Shown piece after piece: positions 32,984 to 46,708 of a DNA stretch of 64,000 nucleotides (position 1 is the first letter of the stretch; each line of letters begins with the position of its first letter). Location: contig JAWPGT010000043.1 in the NCBI GenBank assembly GCA_034638255.1, forward strand, positions 62,001-126,000, read 5' to 3'. This stretch comes from Coprinus comatus. Taxonomy: Eukaryota > Basidiomycota > Agaricomycetes > Agaricales > Agaricaceae. The translations under genes and the position numbers were made by a program. Below the pieces are notes generated by a model, which saw only the letters and a program-made list of their open reading frames with translations, was not told the DNA's origin and did no database searches.

Positions 32984-35900
32984 TTATGTTGGGTTATGTG
33001 TTGAAGCAAAGGCTGCCAGACGAGTACTGTCACGATCATGCGCACAGTACATGTGACACTTTGTGACCAAAGATCTCAGATCTCGCCAACTCTAGCCAAC
33101 TCTATGTAGTTTTTCCCACACATCCATGACCTGCACAGGACTCTCATCGTCTCTGCCACTTCGACAAGTCTTTAGTTCCACGGTACAGATCACCGTTTTT
33201 TGTTAGCACCCAATTCTGTCCTCAAATAATATTCATCAAATCAGAGGCCCGAAGACCTCAAGATATCATGGATGGCACTTAATATAACTCGACTCCACCG
33301 CCGATACCGCTCTACACATTATTTTTATAAGAGGATTTTTAAATGCATCCTTGCCCCGCCTTTGGACTACTCCAAGACTTCTATCATGATTTACTTCGAA
33401 AATCTGCTAAAAATACTCTTTAATTATAGAACCAAGATTCTTCAACGTTCAAGACAATGGTATGGTAATTCATCAAAGCATTATGCCTTTTTGACCAGCT
33501 CATGTCAACGGCTGAACTCTGAACACTACTATAAGTCCACTGTTAATGTTTTATACGCCGCACTCTGCAAGTAACAGCGTACCACAACTTTAGGTATTAT
33601 TGATATTGAGTTGAATACGATGGCAGTGCCTACCACCCTTGGCAAACATCTTAACATTTTGAACATCGTTCCGTACAACTTGAAGGTCAACAGGTATATT
33701 GACACACCCCTGGGGTGTGTTATACATGTAAATGGTATCCAATCTTAAACTGTGCAACCTAAGTATGTCTCTCCTGCATAATTTAAGATAGAGTAGTACA
33801 GATATAATCAGACAAACACACATAACCGTCAATGCGTCACGGTTGATTTTAGAAATCCCATCATTATCACTACATAACATCTTAGCTGGGTAATCTCAGT
33901 AGGCTGGTGTGGCGCTTTATGTGAAATCTTCTAGCGTCCTCGTGTGCCCACACTGAGTTCTTATCATCCATAATCTTCCGACGGTTTCAGAAGTCAACCC
34001 GATTCGGATGGAAACATTGCATATATGTATACTACCACCAAGTCGAATTCGGAAGTTCAAATATTTATTGACGTCTCTAAAATAAGATATGGCCATTCAC
34101 TCTCTTATCTTCATTCTAAATTAAAAGCTGGGATTTTCAAATGTAGACATATGTTTCTAATATTCTGTAATACATGCAACATGTACTATCAATATTCCGT
34201 GTGCATTAAAATAGGACTACTCGACAACATTCATATTCCACGCGATTCAACTCTGATTCGACGTCTGTGTCTGTGGCGGACTTACTTCAGGGTCATGATG
34301 ATCTCGTGCTCAATCTCCTGCCGATCTCGTGTCAGGGACGATCTCGTGTCAAACCCCAGGATCTCGTGCCACCATCGTCGATCTCGTGTCAATCCCCAGG
34401 ATCTCGTGTTAAGCGCGAGCTTCTTCGATAAAAATATTCAGGGCAGTTATTGTTACCCCCTGCGATAGTCTTATGATGAAAAAAAGAAGTGAAGAGCCTC
34501 GATCAAAATTGCGCGTCTTCTTGTGCCTCAGACTCCTTCTCCTCTACCACTAGTACATGAATGGTGATGACTAGGTTGATGACTAGAAAGCCTTAATATG
34601 CATCATATTAAGTGTTAACTTAAGACTCTGAACTTATCTCTGTCAGCAACTCTAACATGGTTACTAGTACTACCGGCAATTTTTCGCTTAAATCTCTGTT
34701 TTCAAATCTCTGAGACCCCGAAAAGTTATTACTACCACTCCCGGAACTTCGCCAATTCCAGAATACGAATAGCACAAGTCTCTCTGTTCCAAGTATACCG
34801 GGAGTCTCGAAAGACCGAACTTGATCTTAAGCATTAAAAGTACCTACATACTAATTTTCCTCCGAAATGTTTCAACCGTGCTCTAAGCTCATCAGTGTAT
34901 CTCAATCTCAATCTCCCCAAGTTCAAACTAGAAATCAATGGGGTTACATGAGTGGGGATATACAATGCTCAGCCTGGAGACACATCCACGATGTACACCG
35001 TTCACAGGACAGTGAGTGCTCACTTATAAAAAGAAAGGAAAAAAATTCATCAGATGGAGGATCTCCGCCATGTTATTTTCTCCTTTTCTCTTTTCTAGTA
35101 TTTTTCAATTTACTCTGGACCCTCAATCCATCTAATTTACCACAAATCCCATGCACAGTTCCCTTAAAAATGGAAACGGATTACTCCTTCCGCGGTTAAC
35201 TCTATATCTTGAATCCCGGATCCCAAGTTCCAACTCCATGAACCTTGATATATTGCCCTTTTGTTAAAAATGGAAACAACAGATTCTGCCGCCATGCCGT
35301 TCTACGAAATCCCAATCGCGGATCCTTTTAAACTTTTTGAAAGCCTGGATGATCTAGATAAAGTTGTATTTATAATGATCTTCCTGAACATCCTCTGTTC
35401 AAAGATTTGCCAGCGTTTCACCGGAAATTAATATTGAGTCAATTCCATTCTGCTTACAAAAGGTACATAGTACTCCGGAAACATGCTATCCTATGGTCGA
35501 GTCAAGGGTAGTATCCAAAGGATATGCCTTCTAAGATGATATACAACTAGTATGTGTTTGACGCTAGTAACTCATACCTTATGGAAACACGGGCTAGAAC
35601 TTTCAGAGACCCCTCAGCATTACCGAGCAGCCCAGTTAGTTACTATATATAAACCAACAACCGTATCATATAGAACTATTAGTGACTTCGATGGTCAAAG
35701 AGTCATAAGGTCGATTACACACCGTATCTACTACGAGGAGTCAGGATCCGATCACGTAGGGAAGTATGTGCCACTGTACCCGAACAATGTGTCACTCACT
35801 GCCGTATCATGGGTATCGTGAGTACAAGCACCCGTGGATTTCTAGAGTTTCTACTACTAAGAAAGATCGGTACTTCGTTACTGAGAGAATAACAACCGGG

Positions 35901-36046
35901 GTAGACTCTATACGCCCCAGTTGTAGATTTCTATTTCGGGTCAGAACCACAACCCTGGAGAGAAGTAATCAAAGCTTGTATTTCATTTTCAACAATTGTC
36001 ACCTCCTACCACAACAATTTGCCCTTCTGAATCCATTCCGATAGGT
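32984..36046. other. Long intergenic region containing a degenerate GATCTCGTG direct repeat
   Basis: About 3 kb with no convincing gene. The ORFs here are short and show no domain or splice support. The one structured item is a cluster of six GATCTCGTG-type repeats at 34300-34412. Confidence 0.5.
34300..34412 (+). repeat. Six degenerate direct repeats of GATCTCGTG(T/C)(C/T)A, about 20-bp period
   Basis: GATCTCGTG occurs six times within about 112 nt. Most copies are followed by TCA or a close variant, and two are joined by nearly identical CCCCAG-ending spacers. It lies in intergenic DNA; neither strand gives a matching repeat protein with support. Confidence 0.8.
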
Positions 36047-38073
36047 ATGGTGACACCAGATAGACACCCATTTTCACCAGGTTGCGGGTATGGATATGTC
36101 TCGGAAGACTCGGAGGTCAACTCTAGTTCCAAAGCTTCCACGCTGACCGAGAATCACTCCGAGAGGCCAAGCAAAGCCAAAACAGATTACTTCACCTCAA
36201 TTTCTCACCCATTCATTACTCCTTCTGACGAAATTGACTTCATAAAAAATGATATAGCGCGTTTAGATACCCTTATTCAACAACTCTATCATGAACGATC
36301 AACGCGTTGCCATCGTCTTAACCACCTCCAATCGCCTATAACCCGTCTCCCATCACATATTCTAACTTCCATATTCCTCTTCGTCTGTCCGCCTACACAA
36401 TACAACACCTCTCATACACGTGTACGTCGTGAAAAACCCAATCTCAAACCTCTCGTCCTTCCACTCTTCGTCCTCACCTCCGTTTCCTCACATTGGCGTT
36501 CCATCGCACTATCTACCCCCCAATTATGGTGTAAACTGGACTGGGGATGGAAATATCATTTAACAGCAGAAGACGCCAGTTCACTTCTGAATACTTATTT
36601 TTCAAAATCTATTCCATTACCTTTTGATCTCAAATTAACCGTAAACGAGACTTGGGAAATTGAAAACATCGTACCTGATACCGATCCTTTATTCCTATCC
36701 AAACACATCTCAGCTTTACAAACTACCATATTTACCTCTCCAAATTCATCAAGACTAGGTACCTTAAAACTCTCCGCACCTCAGAAATGGTTCAAGCTTC
36801 TGTTTTCTACGAGATTCACTTCGTTAACAACATTGGCTCTAAAGTCTCCAAAGATAGATGATCTCGTTGACCTATCCTTGTTGACAAGTCTGAAAGACTT
36901 GACGTTAACTAATGCCAAGGTCGTACCTACCTTGCCATGGAAATGTGTCGAGCACATAAAACTCATCTCGCCACATATCAATGTTTCATTGTACCTACTG
37001 AAGAAATGTCCCAATCTCATTTCTTTCCAAAGTATAAATCCTAATCCAGGCCGTATGAATTCTCCCACACTCTTCCTCACCAAATCGAATAATAGGCCTT
37101 CAAGAAAAGCAGACCTAGAAGAAGTGGATGTTATAGCACTTCCTTATCTCGAATATCTTGAATGGGAATGCATTGGAAGTTACTGGGACTCCATGTTGTT
37201 CAAAACACGGTTCACTTACCTTCGTTAAAGAGGTTAGGTTTTACTGGGGATCCTGTATACTATACCCCTAAAGATAATTGGCAACACTCATTGTCTCAAT
37301 TCCTGCGACATCTTCCGGAAGAAACCCTTTCAAGTCTTGACTTGGGTTACATTCGTACTTCTGCTTTACCTTCACAATCTTGCCCAGCTTCTATATCCCG
37401 TTCTTCATCATCGTCATCATCATCGTCTGTGCCAAAAGTACCAATCGACAACTGCCTCCAAATCCTCCAAATCATACTCTCCCCCCTTCCATATATTAAA
37501 AATCTAACTATAAAAGAAAGCAGTCATGACTTCATTGAAAAAGTCATGTCTCTCCTCACACCTTCAACCTCGCATCGCGTAGAGACAGAAATTATCCCAT
37601 CGACACCATTATCATCTTCACCGACCTCCCCTTCTCTTTCTCCACCTGCAACTCCATCATCCCCCTCTCTATTATCCTTTCTAATACCATCACTTACATC
37701 TTCCCTTCCATCTACTCCCCCAACTACGACACACCACCACCAATACCTCCCAAACCTTGAAACCCTCTCCATATACCCACGTCAATCCCTAAACAACACT
37801 TCAAATTCATGTAATACCGATACAGATTCTATATTCACTCGTTTTCCATCTTACCCTACAACCCTGCTCCCATCTATTGCAAGAGGTGATATCTTTGTCA
37901 CATTCCTTCAAAGACGATCTCAAGTTTTCGATCTGTCTACCAATTTCCGTTTATTATATTTAGGAGGAGAAATCAAGCCCAGGTGGAGGGAGTCCGGGAG
38001 AAGTGAAATTGAAAGGTTGATCCGTGAGGGAGGCGGGAAGTTAAGTGTCGTTGTCGATGGACAGTCAATGTGA
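36047..38073 (+). pseudogene. F-box-like protein with a probable frameshift
   Basis: Typical agaric F-box-like architecture: a disordered N-terminus, a helix (FIKNDIARLDTLIQQLYHER), then the F-box ITRLPSHILTSIFLFVCPP and VSSHWRSIALSTPQLW. A Leu-rich-repeat-like body follows (FTSLTTLALKS, LTSLKDLTLTNAKV, LPYLEYLEWECIGSYWDSM). The first frame closes at 37226-37228. Coding content continues in another frame: HLPSLKRLGFTGDPVYY, LRHLPEETLSSLDLGY and so on, to TGA at 38071-38073. The switch falls near 37200-37212 next to an A-run, where one missing base would join ...MLFK to NTVHLPSL. No good intron bridges it without losing the Leu-rich part. It is a real pseudogene or a sequencing slip. Confidence 0.65.
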
Positions 38074-39296
38074 CGTATATTGATGTGTTAAAATTTCATC
38101 GTTTCCTTGTTTTATTTTTGTTTCACGCACAATGAATTGTATAGACATATTTACTTATCGTGACTGTTGTTGTTGTTGTTGTTTTTGTTTGCTAATGCTT
38201 CATTGTTGTATGTTAACAGTTACACACGCCTTGAATTTGTACTTGAAGGGCTTCTGTGCAAAATGCCGGAAAGGGCGAAATAAGCACTATAACAAGGGTT
38301 CAGGTCAAAGGGTCATCACTACGCTACTTGGAGGCTTGTTGGGACCATGTGCCATTTTGCCTTACACATGCTGTACACGTTCTGGGCGACGTGAACGTGT
38401 CGTGCAACATCAAACGACAAGAAGTATATTGAGATATGCGCAACTTGATTGTTGATTGGACGCGGAAACGAAACAACCTCGTCGTGGGCACGAGTTCGGG
38501 TGACGGCTGGTGGCAGACTTGGAATTATTTGTCCCTGTTATGGGAAATCAATTGAAGCGCACTCCGGCTTTCCAACTTACGGCCTTATGAAAACGCGATC
38601 TCCAACCCAATGGCCAGTGTCTCTTCTTTTCCTCCCCTCATTCAGCTCTTAGTTCCTGGTGAACATTGTTAGCCTTCTTTCTTGCTTATCTGCACGCCCA
38701 CCCCTCACCTAACGGAGAGGAACACCATCCAAGAATCACATTCGGAATTTATTTCACCAGTGTGACTGTTATTACCCAAGAACGAAACGACATGGTCTAT
38801 TCTCATCTTCGTCATGTCTCCTCTTCCTCTTTGATTTCTGTAGCAAAACCCAACCTCAAGCGTGGTTGGGAACCTGCATTTGTTGAGCCTTGTCAATCTA
38901 CCATCACACTAGCCTCGACGTGCGGCTACCTGGATACACCTTCCAAGTACCGAGATATGGCCAATGCGCTATCCATGTACAATCAAACCGATGGTACGTA
39001 TTTACCCTTCTCTTCCTTAGATAATCTATTGCTATTCCATAATTTGAAGCAAGGGTCGTGTACCATGCCTCATGCACGTGTTGCCGGCGTGCTCCAGACT
39101 GTTTGTTTATATAAATGCTCTGCAGGCGTGAACTGCTGGGTTCAACACTTTCTTTCAAACCATATCTTTCTTTGATTATCTTCTTCTATCGCCCACTGGC
39201 AAGGGCATTTTTATTCACCTATTTCCTTTTTTGTGAATTTGACATTCACTCCTCTTTCAACAATATTTGATTCACTTACCAACACCACTTATTATC
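38074..39296. other. Intergenic region
   Basis: 1.2 kb with a short TGT triplet run near 38165-38190. No supported gene on either strand. Confidence 0.5.
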
Positions 39297-40304
39297 ATGC
39301 TCTTGACACGTATTCTCATGCTCCTTCACACTATAGAAATCCCCCATCCTGCCAAGAGACGCCGTGGACTCGCTGGATCGATTGTCTCGACAGCCGTTAG
39401 TGCCGCACTTATTGGTAGCGCCGTTGGCCTCACCGTCTACCGATTGTAAGTTACAACTCACCATCCCTGAGGATATCATCACCAACTAAATCGTGTTATC
39501 CAATAGGTGGAGCAACCGGAGCAAGAATTCAAAATCCATAGCAGCAGCAGCCTCTGCCGATTCCGATTCCGATTATGGTTCTATTCAGCTATTGCCACCA
39601 CCACCACCTTATCAAGAACGGGACTGGAATCCCATTTCTTACTCTACACCTCCTGCCCAAGAAATACCGAAACCCACACCTAAAGACCTTCTAGCACCCA
39701 TTAATCCTTCCCGCAAGAGAAGTCAGAGACGCAGCATCAAACGCTCTCGTCGAACCGCGCACAACGAACTCAAATAATTGCAATCCCCATTGCCAGTGCT
39801 TCCTGTGTTCCCCAATCAGATTTTGACTCTGAAAGGAACGAAGACAACGACGAGATGGAGGTTGTCGACCAGGTAAAGAAATCTTACAAAACTTGATGAT
39901 TGCCTATGTCCTCACCCCTTCCTCAGATCGACTGGATCGGAGACAAGCTGACAGAGTTGATAGAAGAGGGAAAGAAGGCATTGAACAAAGAAGTAGTTGT
40001 AATGAGTGAGTCCCAAGAAGACGAGGTTGACGATGGTAGTGAAGCTTGGGAAGAGGAAGAGGAAGAAGAAACTGTATCGGTCTCAAGGTCCAGTTCAATT
40101 CGAAATGGAGCCAAGCGACTACGCAAGTATAGAAGCTCTCCTGTTTTGTCTCTTCAACAGGCTCCATCCCAAACGATTACACCGAGAAGAAGCTATGCTA
40201 GGCTGTCAGATTCTGTGACCAAAGATGTCGTAAAGGAGGACGAAACTGCTGGCAGAGTGCCGAGTTGCGAGAGACAATGCAAAAGGCGAGGGAGATGGTT
40301 ATGA
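39297..40304 (+). CDS. Hypothetical single-pass membrane protein with acidic C-terminal region
   Basis: Not recognised. Exon 1 (39297-39445) encodes a basic motif (AKRRRG) followed by a transmembrane segment of small residues (SIVSTAVSAALIGSAVGLTV). It splices (gtaagt...caatag) to exon 2 at 39507, which has Ser/Ala- and Pro-rich parts and a basic patch (RKRSQRRSIKRS). I then propose an intron 39749-39819, an exon 39820-39872 (FDSERNEDNDEMEVVDQ) and a last exon 39927-40304 with IDWIGDKLTELIEEGKKAL and a Glu-rich run. The 39749 junction is uncertain; without it the protein ends at 39777 and the downstream part would need its own start. The function is unknown; a membrane-anchored adaptor is possible. 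Confidence 0.5.
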
Positions 40305-43300
40305 CTAGCCGATTGACATCATAGCAAGGACTGGTACCTTGACTTTACGACTGAAGAACAAACGAGAAAAAACGACTAGCCTTTTGGCAACGACTTAAAC
40401 CTACGAGGAAGACTTCAGTATCAACCCATTACTGCTCATCATGGAGCACTGATTTTGTATCATAGAAATTGTACTCTTAACCATCCACCTCGTCGCTACT
40501 GGTCACTTTCATATGCTCTCGGCGGCAAGGCTGCATACATTTATCAACCTACGCTGATGCCCCAATGCTATATAGAGTACAGCGCATGTATGCTGTATTG
40601 TGCGACTTGTTCTTTGTCGCTTGGCCTTCACATGCATCCTGTGCTTGGGTATGGTGGAAGAAGGATGATACGAAGGAAGAGAGAGTGATGAGGAAGAGAG
40701 AAGTAGTTGACGTTTAACATGGTATGTATTTGTATGTATTTTTTATTAGTTGGCTTCGCCACAATCCCCACAACACAATGTTAGATGTGCATATATTCTC
40801 ATATTCCAATATATATATTCTTGGCGCTACCCAGATTATAAGGCGTAGATGCAAATAGAGTTTCAAATATCTGTTCTGCACACCGTGGTGGACGACCCTG
40901 AAGTGGCTGAGTGCGCGCTCGCCACTTCAGGTGCTATGCCTGGGTAATCAACCATGTAAGAGGCCAAATATTCAATTGATTCAATGTCTACGTAAGGACG
41001 TTTAAAGTGTGAAGAAAGAAAGGAACCACAAGTGTCATACAGGCTTAATCCACAGTAATATCTCCACTAACGTACCATTCCAGACATAGGAATATGGTCT
41101 CCAGTCGTATGGATCAACCCACACCTTGGCAGATTCAAAAGTATGCAATGGCCGAAAGTCAGTGTAATCCGATAATTCAGTTTCTATAGCTTCATCACTG
41201 CTTCGACCTTGAACGAAACCTTTTATAATCCATAATTGCACACATTCGAACATTATACTCTGCAATATGCATCCTTGGTTCCCCGTGATTGAAAGTCCTA
41301 CTAATTATAGGTTATACCTATATGAGTCTGCGAACTTGATGATAGGAAGGCCTTGGTGAAAGACCTGTGTAGAATATTTCTTGACCGTTAAAGCATTAGT
41401 TTATTCACCGGTGTTTCATCATCCAACCGCTGCTCTGAAGTTGGATCGGCTCTTAATTAGCAGAGCTGAGAATCACGGACGAAATAGTAAATCTTCCTTC
41501 AAGTTAAAAATGCATGTAGAGCACATATGAACATCGAAGTATTCTGCATTTTGTATCTGCTCTGAAATAAATACCCAAGTAGTATAGCTTGAACATTCTA
41601 TAACTTTGTTGCAGCCCAATTTAACTCTACACATTTTCTGGCACTCCCGACGCGTAACAAATAGCTCGCTGTCATTAGACCCTTTCTCGTACTAACCCAC
41701 CTAGTCCCGGGGTTTAACCAATTGTTTTTTTTTCTGTCTGAGCCAGAAGCCACTGTCTACTACTAAAATGCTGAAGCGATGATGAATCAAATCCGAATGA
41801 AGCGGGGCGAAGACGAATGCGGTCACACCACTTCCTTCTGGGTCATTAAGCACTAGTAACCCTCATCATCCTGTATCACGCCTCGTAGTCGGTGCAATTT
41901 TCTAGAATACATGATCAATAGTAAACAATTAATCAGTATGGAGAAATAGCACTATATCAACTCGTCGGAAACCTCCAGAAGCGTTACAGAAAGTTCTAAC
42001 TTTCTGGGTCGGACATTGATCACACTGCGTATAATAGGAGCGGTGGGATTGATGGGGAACGTACTGAGCCGTAGCATGGAGCGAGATGGAGAGGTGCGCA
42101 GCTTTGTGGACTACCTGGGGTAGTTTCATCGGGCCGTGTGATCTGCAATTCTACTTTCCATCTTTTTAATCAGAGGTCAGAACCTGGCACATTCGGAACT
42201 TCTATGGAGCCATACATTCTTTGACCGCTAATGGGATTTTATTACCAGCAGATCGCCGCTGTAACCTCACATACTATATTAAAACTGACATGGGATCGCC
42301 GTTGGAAATGTGTGGGGACTAGTAGTCCCCTGGAGGGTTTAAACGGGCACTGTGTACTTTCAATCACACCAAATAGTCATCTTCATCACTGCGTGATTAA
42401 AATACCAACGTACCACATTCTTATAATACATTCTCCCCAGATCCTTTGGCACTCTACCTGTGCCATAGTACACCATTGAAATACGATTCCTATAATGCAA
42501 TTACTCCACAAAATGCGACATACGACGACCTATTACTCCAAGAAAAATGGAGGATGAGGATGAGGATGAAAAATATTAATCTACATCAAAAATCATCTCG
42601 GAAGTGACCCGTTCATGAGGTCTTTATCTTTATGCAATACTTCCGCCGCTGTAATAGGAAGTATCAGCGGTGGAGTCATAATAGAACTATATGGTTTAAT
42701 TACCATTGCGTTGGGCTTCAATCTTACCTTGAGAGGGATTCTCCATTCAATGCAACATTATTTCTCCGTCTAGCTTGTGAGTTGAAGTTCCCCCGTTTCT
42801 AATATTTTGTACACTATTGACTCTGCAGCTGGTCGGCCAAGAAGAAGAAGGCCCTCACTCAAGTAGGCCGGAATTAGTATAAAGTATAAACCATGGGAGT
42901 ATCGCTGTACTATATTCCAAACTCATATCTTATCTTGCATATCCCACCTCAGGTTCTCAGAATTGTTGAGAATTTGCACGAAACGTCGTAGTACGATCCT
43001 TATCCGAGTCGTTGCCAGGGACCATGTTTCCACCAGTGCCGGGCTCAACGAGAAAGACAGGCATATTTTTTCTTCCTTCTGATTCTCATCTGCATCAACA
43101 GTGTTTCAAAAGAAAGTTCACACTTGCATTATTCAATCCTATCGGTGGTATTATAATAGCCCACAGAGCACCAACTAGTTATGTATTCCGCTCTTGCCGG
43201 CTCTCCCTGATCCAAAGGATCCCGTTGAGAACCTCAAATATTCATTTTTTTCCCGAAAATTTCCCCAAAGACCAGCTTTTATCGATTTTACTGACTGAAA

Positions 43301-44355
43301 AAATTGGAATAAGTACACTTTTATCAATGACGCGTCACTAGCAGCTCAGGTCTACACCTGCATGTAGCACAAAGCTATGGCTTGAGCGCTGAGAATCATG
43401 TAGGACTCAATTCGCCCAAGGCTGCCAGTGTTTGTTATCACTTTTACTTTCTGTAAAGCCAAAATAGCTTTTCAGAATTATCCGGGAAAAATTCCCTCAG
43501 CTTGAAGAGTTCTACTAATACCAACTTTCAAGTAGTACTATGAGAATAAAAAATAACCGATTCGGACTCCATTCAGTAGAAAAATGTGTCTCTGTTCCAT
43601 TGAAGCAGCTTGCCATCGTCATCTAGATACTGATATGCCAGGATACGCCATACATAATATCTTATAATGGAATAACCGAAGCGAATAAGAACGAGTTTGG
43701 AAGGCCATCATAGCCGTGCACTACATCTTCATTCACATCTTCTACAAATTAAAGGAAGAGAAATCCACGTCTATCTATATCTTCATGCAATGCACTTCTT
43801 CGATTCTCGTGAATCTGAAAAAGAACAGGAAATTAACCGGACCGAACAAGAAAGGGTATCTTAATTTTTACTCGCTGCATCATCATAAACTTAAAATGAA
43901 AATATACATATATGTACACTGCATCTTTATCTTCATGCGGTGCACGAACTTTAATATTAATAATCGATTCTCATGGGATCTGAAAGCGAGAGAAGTGTGT
44001 CTCGGTTACACAATTACTATATGAGACCCGTCTATCTGAAATATTTAAAGATAGAAGATAGAAGAAACAACAAATACATATGTACCATGAACTGTCCATG
44101 CCATGGATGCAAGTAACTTTTAAAAGTACAGAGAACAATCACAGTGCGACAAAAAAAAACAACACATTGTGCATATGGAGTAATATGCATATCTATAAGA
44201 GGAGGAAAGGAAACCATAAAATGTGCGACATAGAATGGTATCAAAAAGCAAGGGGTAAAATGTCTGGCGGTCATGAGGAGAGAAGAGAACGAGGGAAAAC
44301 ATGTAGGCGAGAATATCAAGGTCAAGGGCGCCACAGAATCAATGCAAGAGCTAAC
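40305..44355. other. Long gene-poor region
   Basis: 4 kb without a convincing gene. ORFs of 60-110 codons occur on both strands (for example 41035-41265 minus, 43012-43341 plus), but none shows a domain, signal peptide or supporting splice context. Confidence 0.5.
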
Positions 44356-46708
44356 TTAGCCAACCAATTCCCCTTTCCTCGCTTCCACAACTTTTCTCGA
44401 AAATTTGCTCATCATCCTAATTTTAGGTCCAAAGTAGAACAAAACCTAAAAGTAGCATCCCAAAATGATGAGTATTGTTGCCGGTTAAAGAGAAAAAAGG
44501 ACTCACAAAAGGAATGGGCAACAATGCAACAGCAATACATCCAAACAACGTATTAGCCCAAGGATATCCAAGACGACGATACATTTGTTGAGTAAACAAC
44601 GGGAATACCGTTCCCAGTATATTTCTAAAAAGTGATTGTCCAGCCAATGCAGACGAAGCGTATGGTCCATAACTGAATTTAACATTAATCATGAGTTGCT
44701 GAAAAATAAACACAAGCAACTTACCAATCGGCAAGATATGAAAACACGCCAAGGTAAACGATAAACGTTCCCCACATATAAATCTATAAATAGAAATATG
44801 AGGGTAATTATACATCGTACTTATGAACGTGGAAGAACTTACAGTGATAGCAATACACAATGCGATCCAATGAATGCGAGAGAAAGAACACCACGCATAC
44901 ATGAACATTCCAATTGGTAGAAGGAACGCCGCTAGACAAGCGGTATATAGTCGAGCTTCTGTTCCTCGGACTGGGTATTTTATTCTAAGTCATAACATCA
45001 TTGGTGTGAAATTCGTCTGATAAATGATTCATACACGTACTTGTATATCTTCTCTTGATAAAAGTTCGTCGCAATTCCAAGCATCGAACCAATCCTTACA
45101 AAAGAAAGTATATGAGAAGCCAAGTCTGAGAAAGGAAGGGCAAGATAAGGGGCATACATCATAGAAATGAAAACAGTTCCAACTTGTCCAATGTTGAAGC
45201 CATGAAGAGTAGTAAATACACCGGATATTGATTCGATGAGACAGAACATGACACCCCAGCAGAAGCCAATCCATAACTGAGATGACACATGAGAATTCGT
45301 CCCTCTCATTCGTAAGAAAGAACCAAGACACTTACGCTAAACGAGATAACGATAGGCTCTGTCATCAACAGCCCTAGAGGGACGAAGCACATGTCGGATA
45401 ATGTCGTGGATAACAGGCAAAAGAAGAGACTCACGTAAAGGCCGAGTACAACTGATCCAAATCAACTTTCTCACTTGGGGTTTCTCCACTTCAACCAATG
45501 CTTTATAACGTTTATCACCCGTCTCCTTCCTAACCTTCTTTGCAATCTTCTGCAAAACGATTGTGGACCTTGTTTCATCCATGAAGAAGAAAAGTACAAG
45601 AAAATATGCGCCAGACCATCTATGGGAATGTTAAATTCGGACCTTACGCCAAGTGAATCTATTTACTTACGTCATTTGTATCCATTGAATCCAGCGCCAT
45701 TGCATTGCCGGGTTCATTTCAATCCATCCGGATATAACGGGACCTACGCCCATACAAAAGATTGCATACCATGCGAAAAGTGACATCGGTAATCCACGTC
45801 TGTAAAATAATGAGTTGGATATTAGGTTCCGTGAATCATGTTGAAGATTCGGAGACATACTCAGCAACAGGCCAAATATCGGCTATTGTTCCACCAACCA
45901 TAGTAGCACCCGTCGACGCGAAAGAGCCCTGCAGGAATCGACCAATGATAACTGTTGCAATGTTAGGAGCCCTACATCATGCATCATGGGTCAGAGAAGG
46001 AAATTTTGGATGCGAGAGACAGCCTGGGAAACATACAAAGCAATCATCACGAACGTGAGTACGAAGAGGAAAGTAGTCCAAAGATAAAGAGGTTTCCTCC
46101 CAAACTCCTCGCTGAACGACGCAGTAAGCATTGGTACGACGGCAAAACCAAGAGGATAGACACTGAGGCCAATTGTGGCTTGGAATTCGGTACAATTGAG
46201 GTCACGCATCATTGATTCAAACCCCATGTTGTAACCACCAACACCAGTTGCTGAAAAAGTGCCTTTTGAGATAGAGACGAACCCAAGGGGCGCGACGACA
46301 TACATGATAAGAACGTCGCGAAACATGCGATGCTGGTGAGAATCCATTTCCGTCGTTTTGAGAAATGCAGAGGGTCTCGTGGGTCCTTTTCTTCAAACTC
46401 AACCTACAGTTTATTAATGAATGAAGTTATCTGCGAGACTATGCATTAAATACATACATAGATAATCTCTTCGCCACTCGCAGTTTTGTTGGTGTTTCCA
46501 TCATGTTGTGCAGTTGTTACTGAACTAGAACATCAACTAGAGTTAGAAACAGAATCAGCTCGATGCGTACGAATACTCACTCTCCGGACTCTGCGTACTC
46601 TGGACTTGGTACAACAGTCGGAATGTTGTCTTCTGTAACAACTCCCTCTAAGTGGGGAATCGCCTTTTCCGCATCTTGAGGTATTCTAAAACCAGGGGCA
46701 GTCGTCAT
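44356..46708 (-). CDS. MFS transporter, drug/polyamine-proton antiporter type (paralogue 1)
   Basis: A many-exon major-facilitator gene of the DHA1 group (TPO/FLR1-like). Splicing starts from MTTAPGFRIPQDAEK. A long hydrophilic N-terminus is followed by VEFEEKDPRDPLHFSKRRKW, the family's pre-membrane signature. Transmembrane segments include GLSVYPLGFAVVPML, with the motif-A-type loop EEFGRKPLY. Others are GRFLQGSFASTGATMVGGTI, FAWYAIFCMGVGPVISGW and WIGFCWGVMFCLIE. The final part has GPYASSALAGQSLFRN, FPLFTQQMYRRLGYPWAN and a C-tail after FGPKIRMMSKFSR. Proteins of this group export polyamines, azoles and other small molecules across the plasma membrane; the substrate here is unknown. It is a close paralogue of the gene at 52122-54711, which matches it exon by exon. 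Confidence 0.88.

Noticed and set aside
33272..33574. 100-codon plus-strand ORF in the 33-36 kb gap
   Set aside because: No recognisable motif and composition like surrounding noncoding DNA.
34300..34412. Possible CRISPR-like array from the regular GATCTCGTG repeats
   Set aside because: Repeats are only about 9 nt, the spacers are about 11 nt and similar to each other, and the genome is eukaryotic.
41035..41265. 76-codon minus-strand ORF with a somewhat protein-like sequence (ELSDYTDFRPLHTFESAKVW)
   Set aside because: Considered as a gene fragment, but I could find no flanking exons, so it is not listed.
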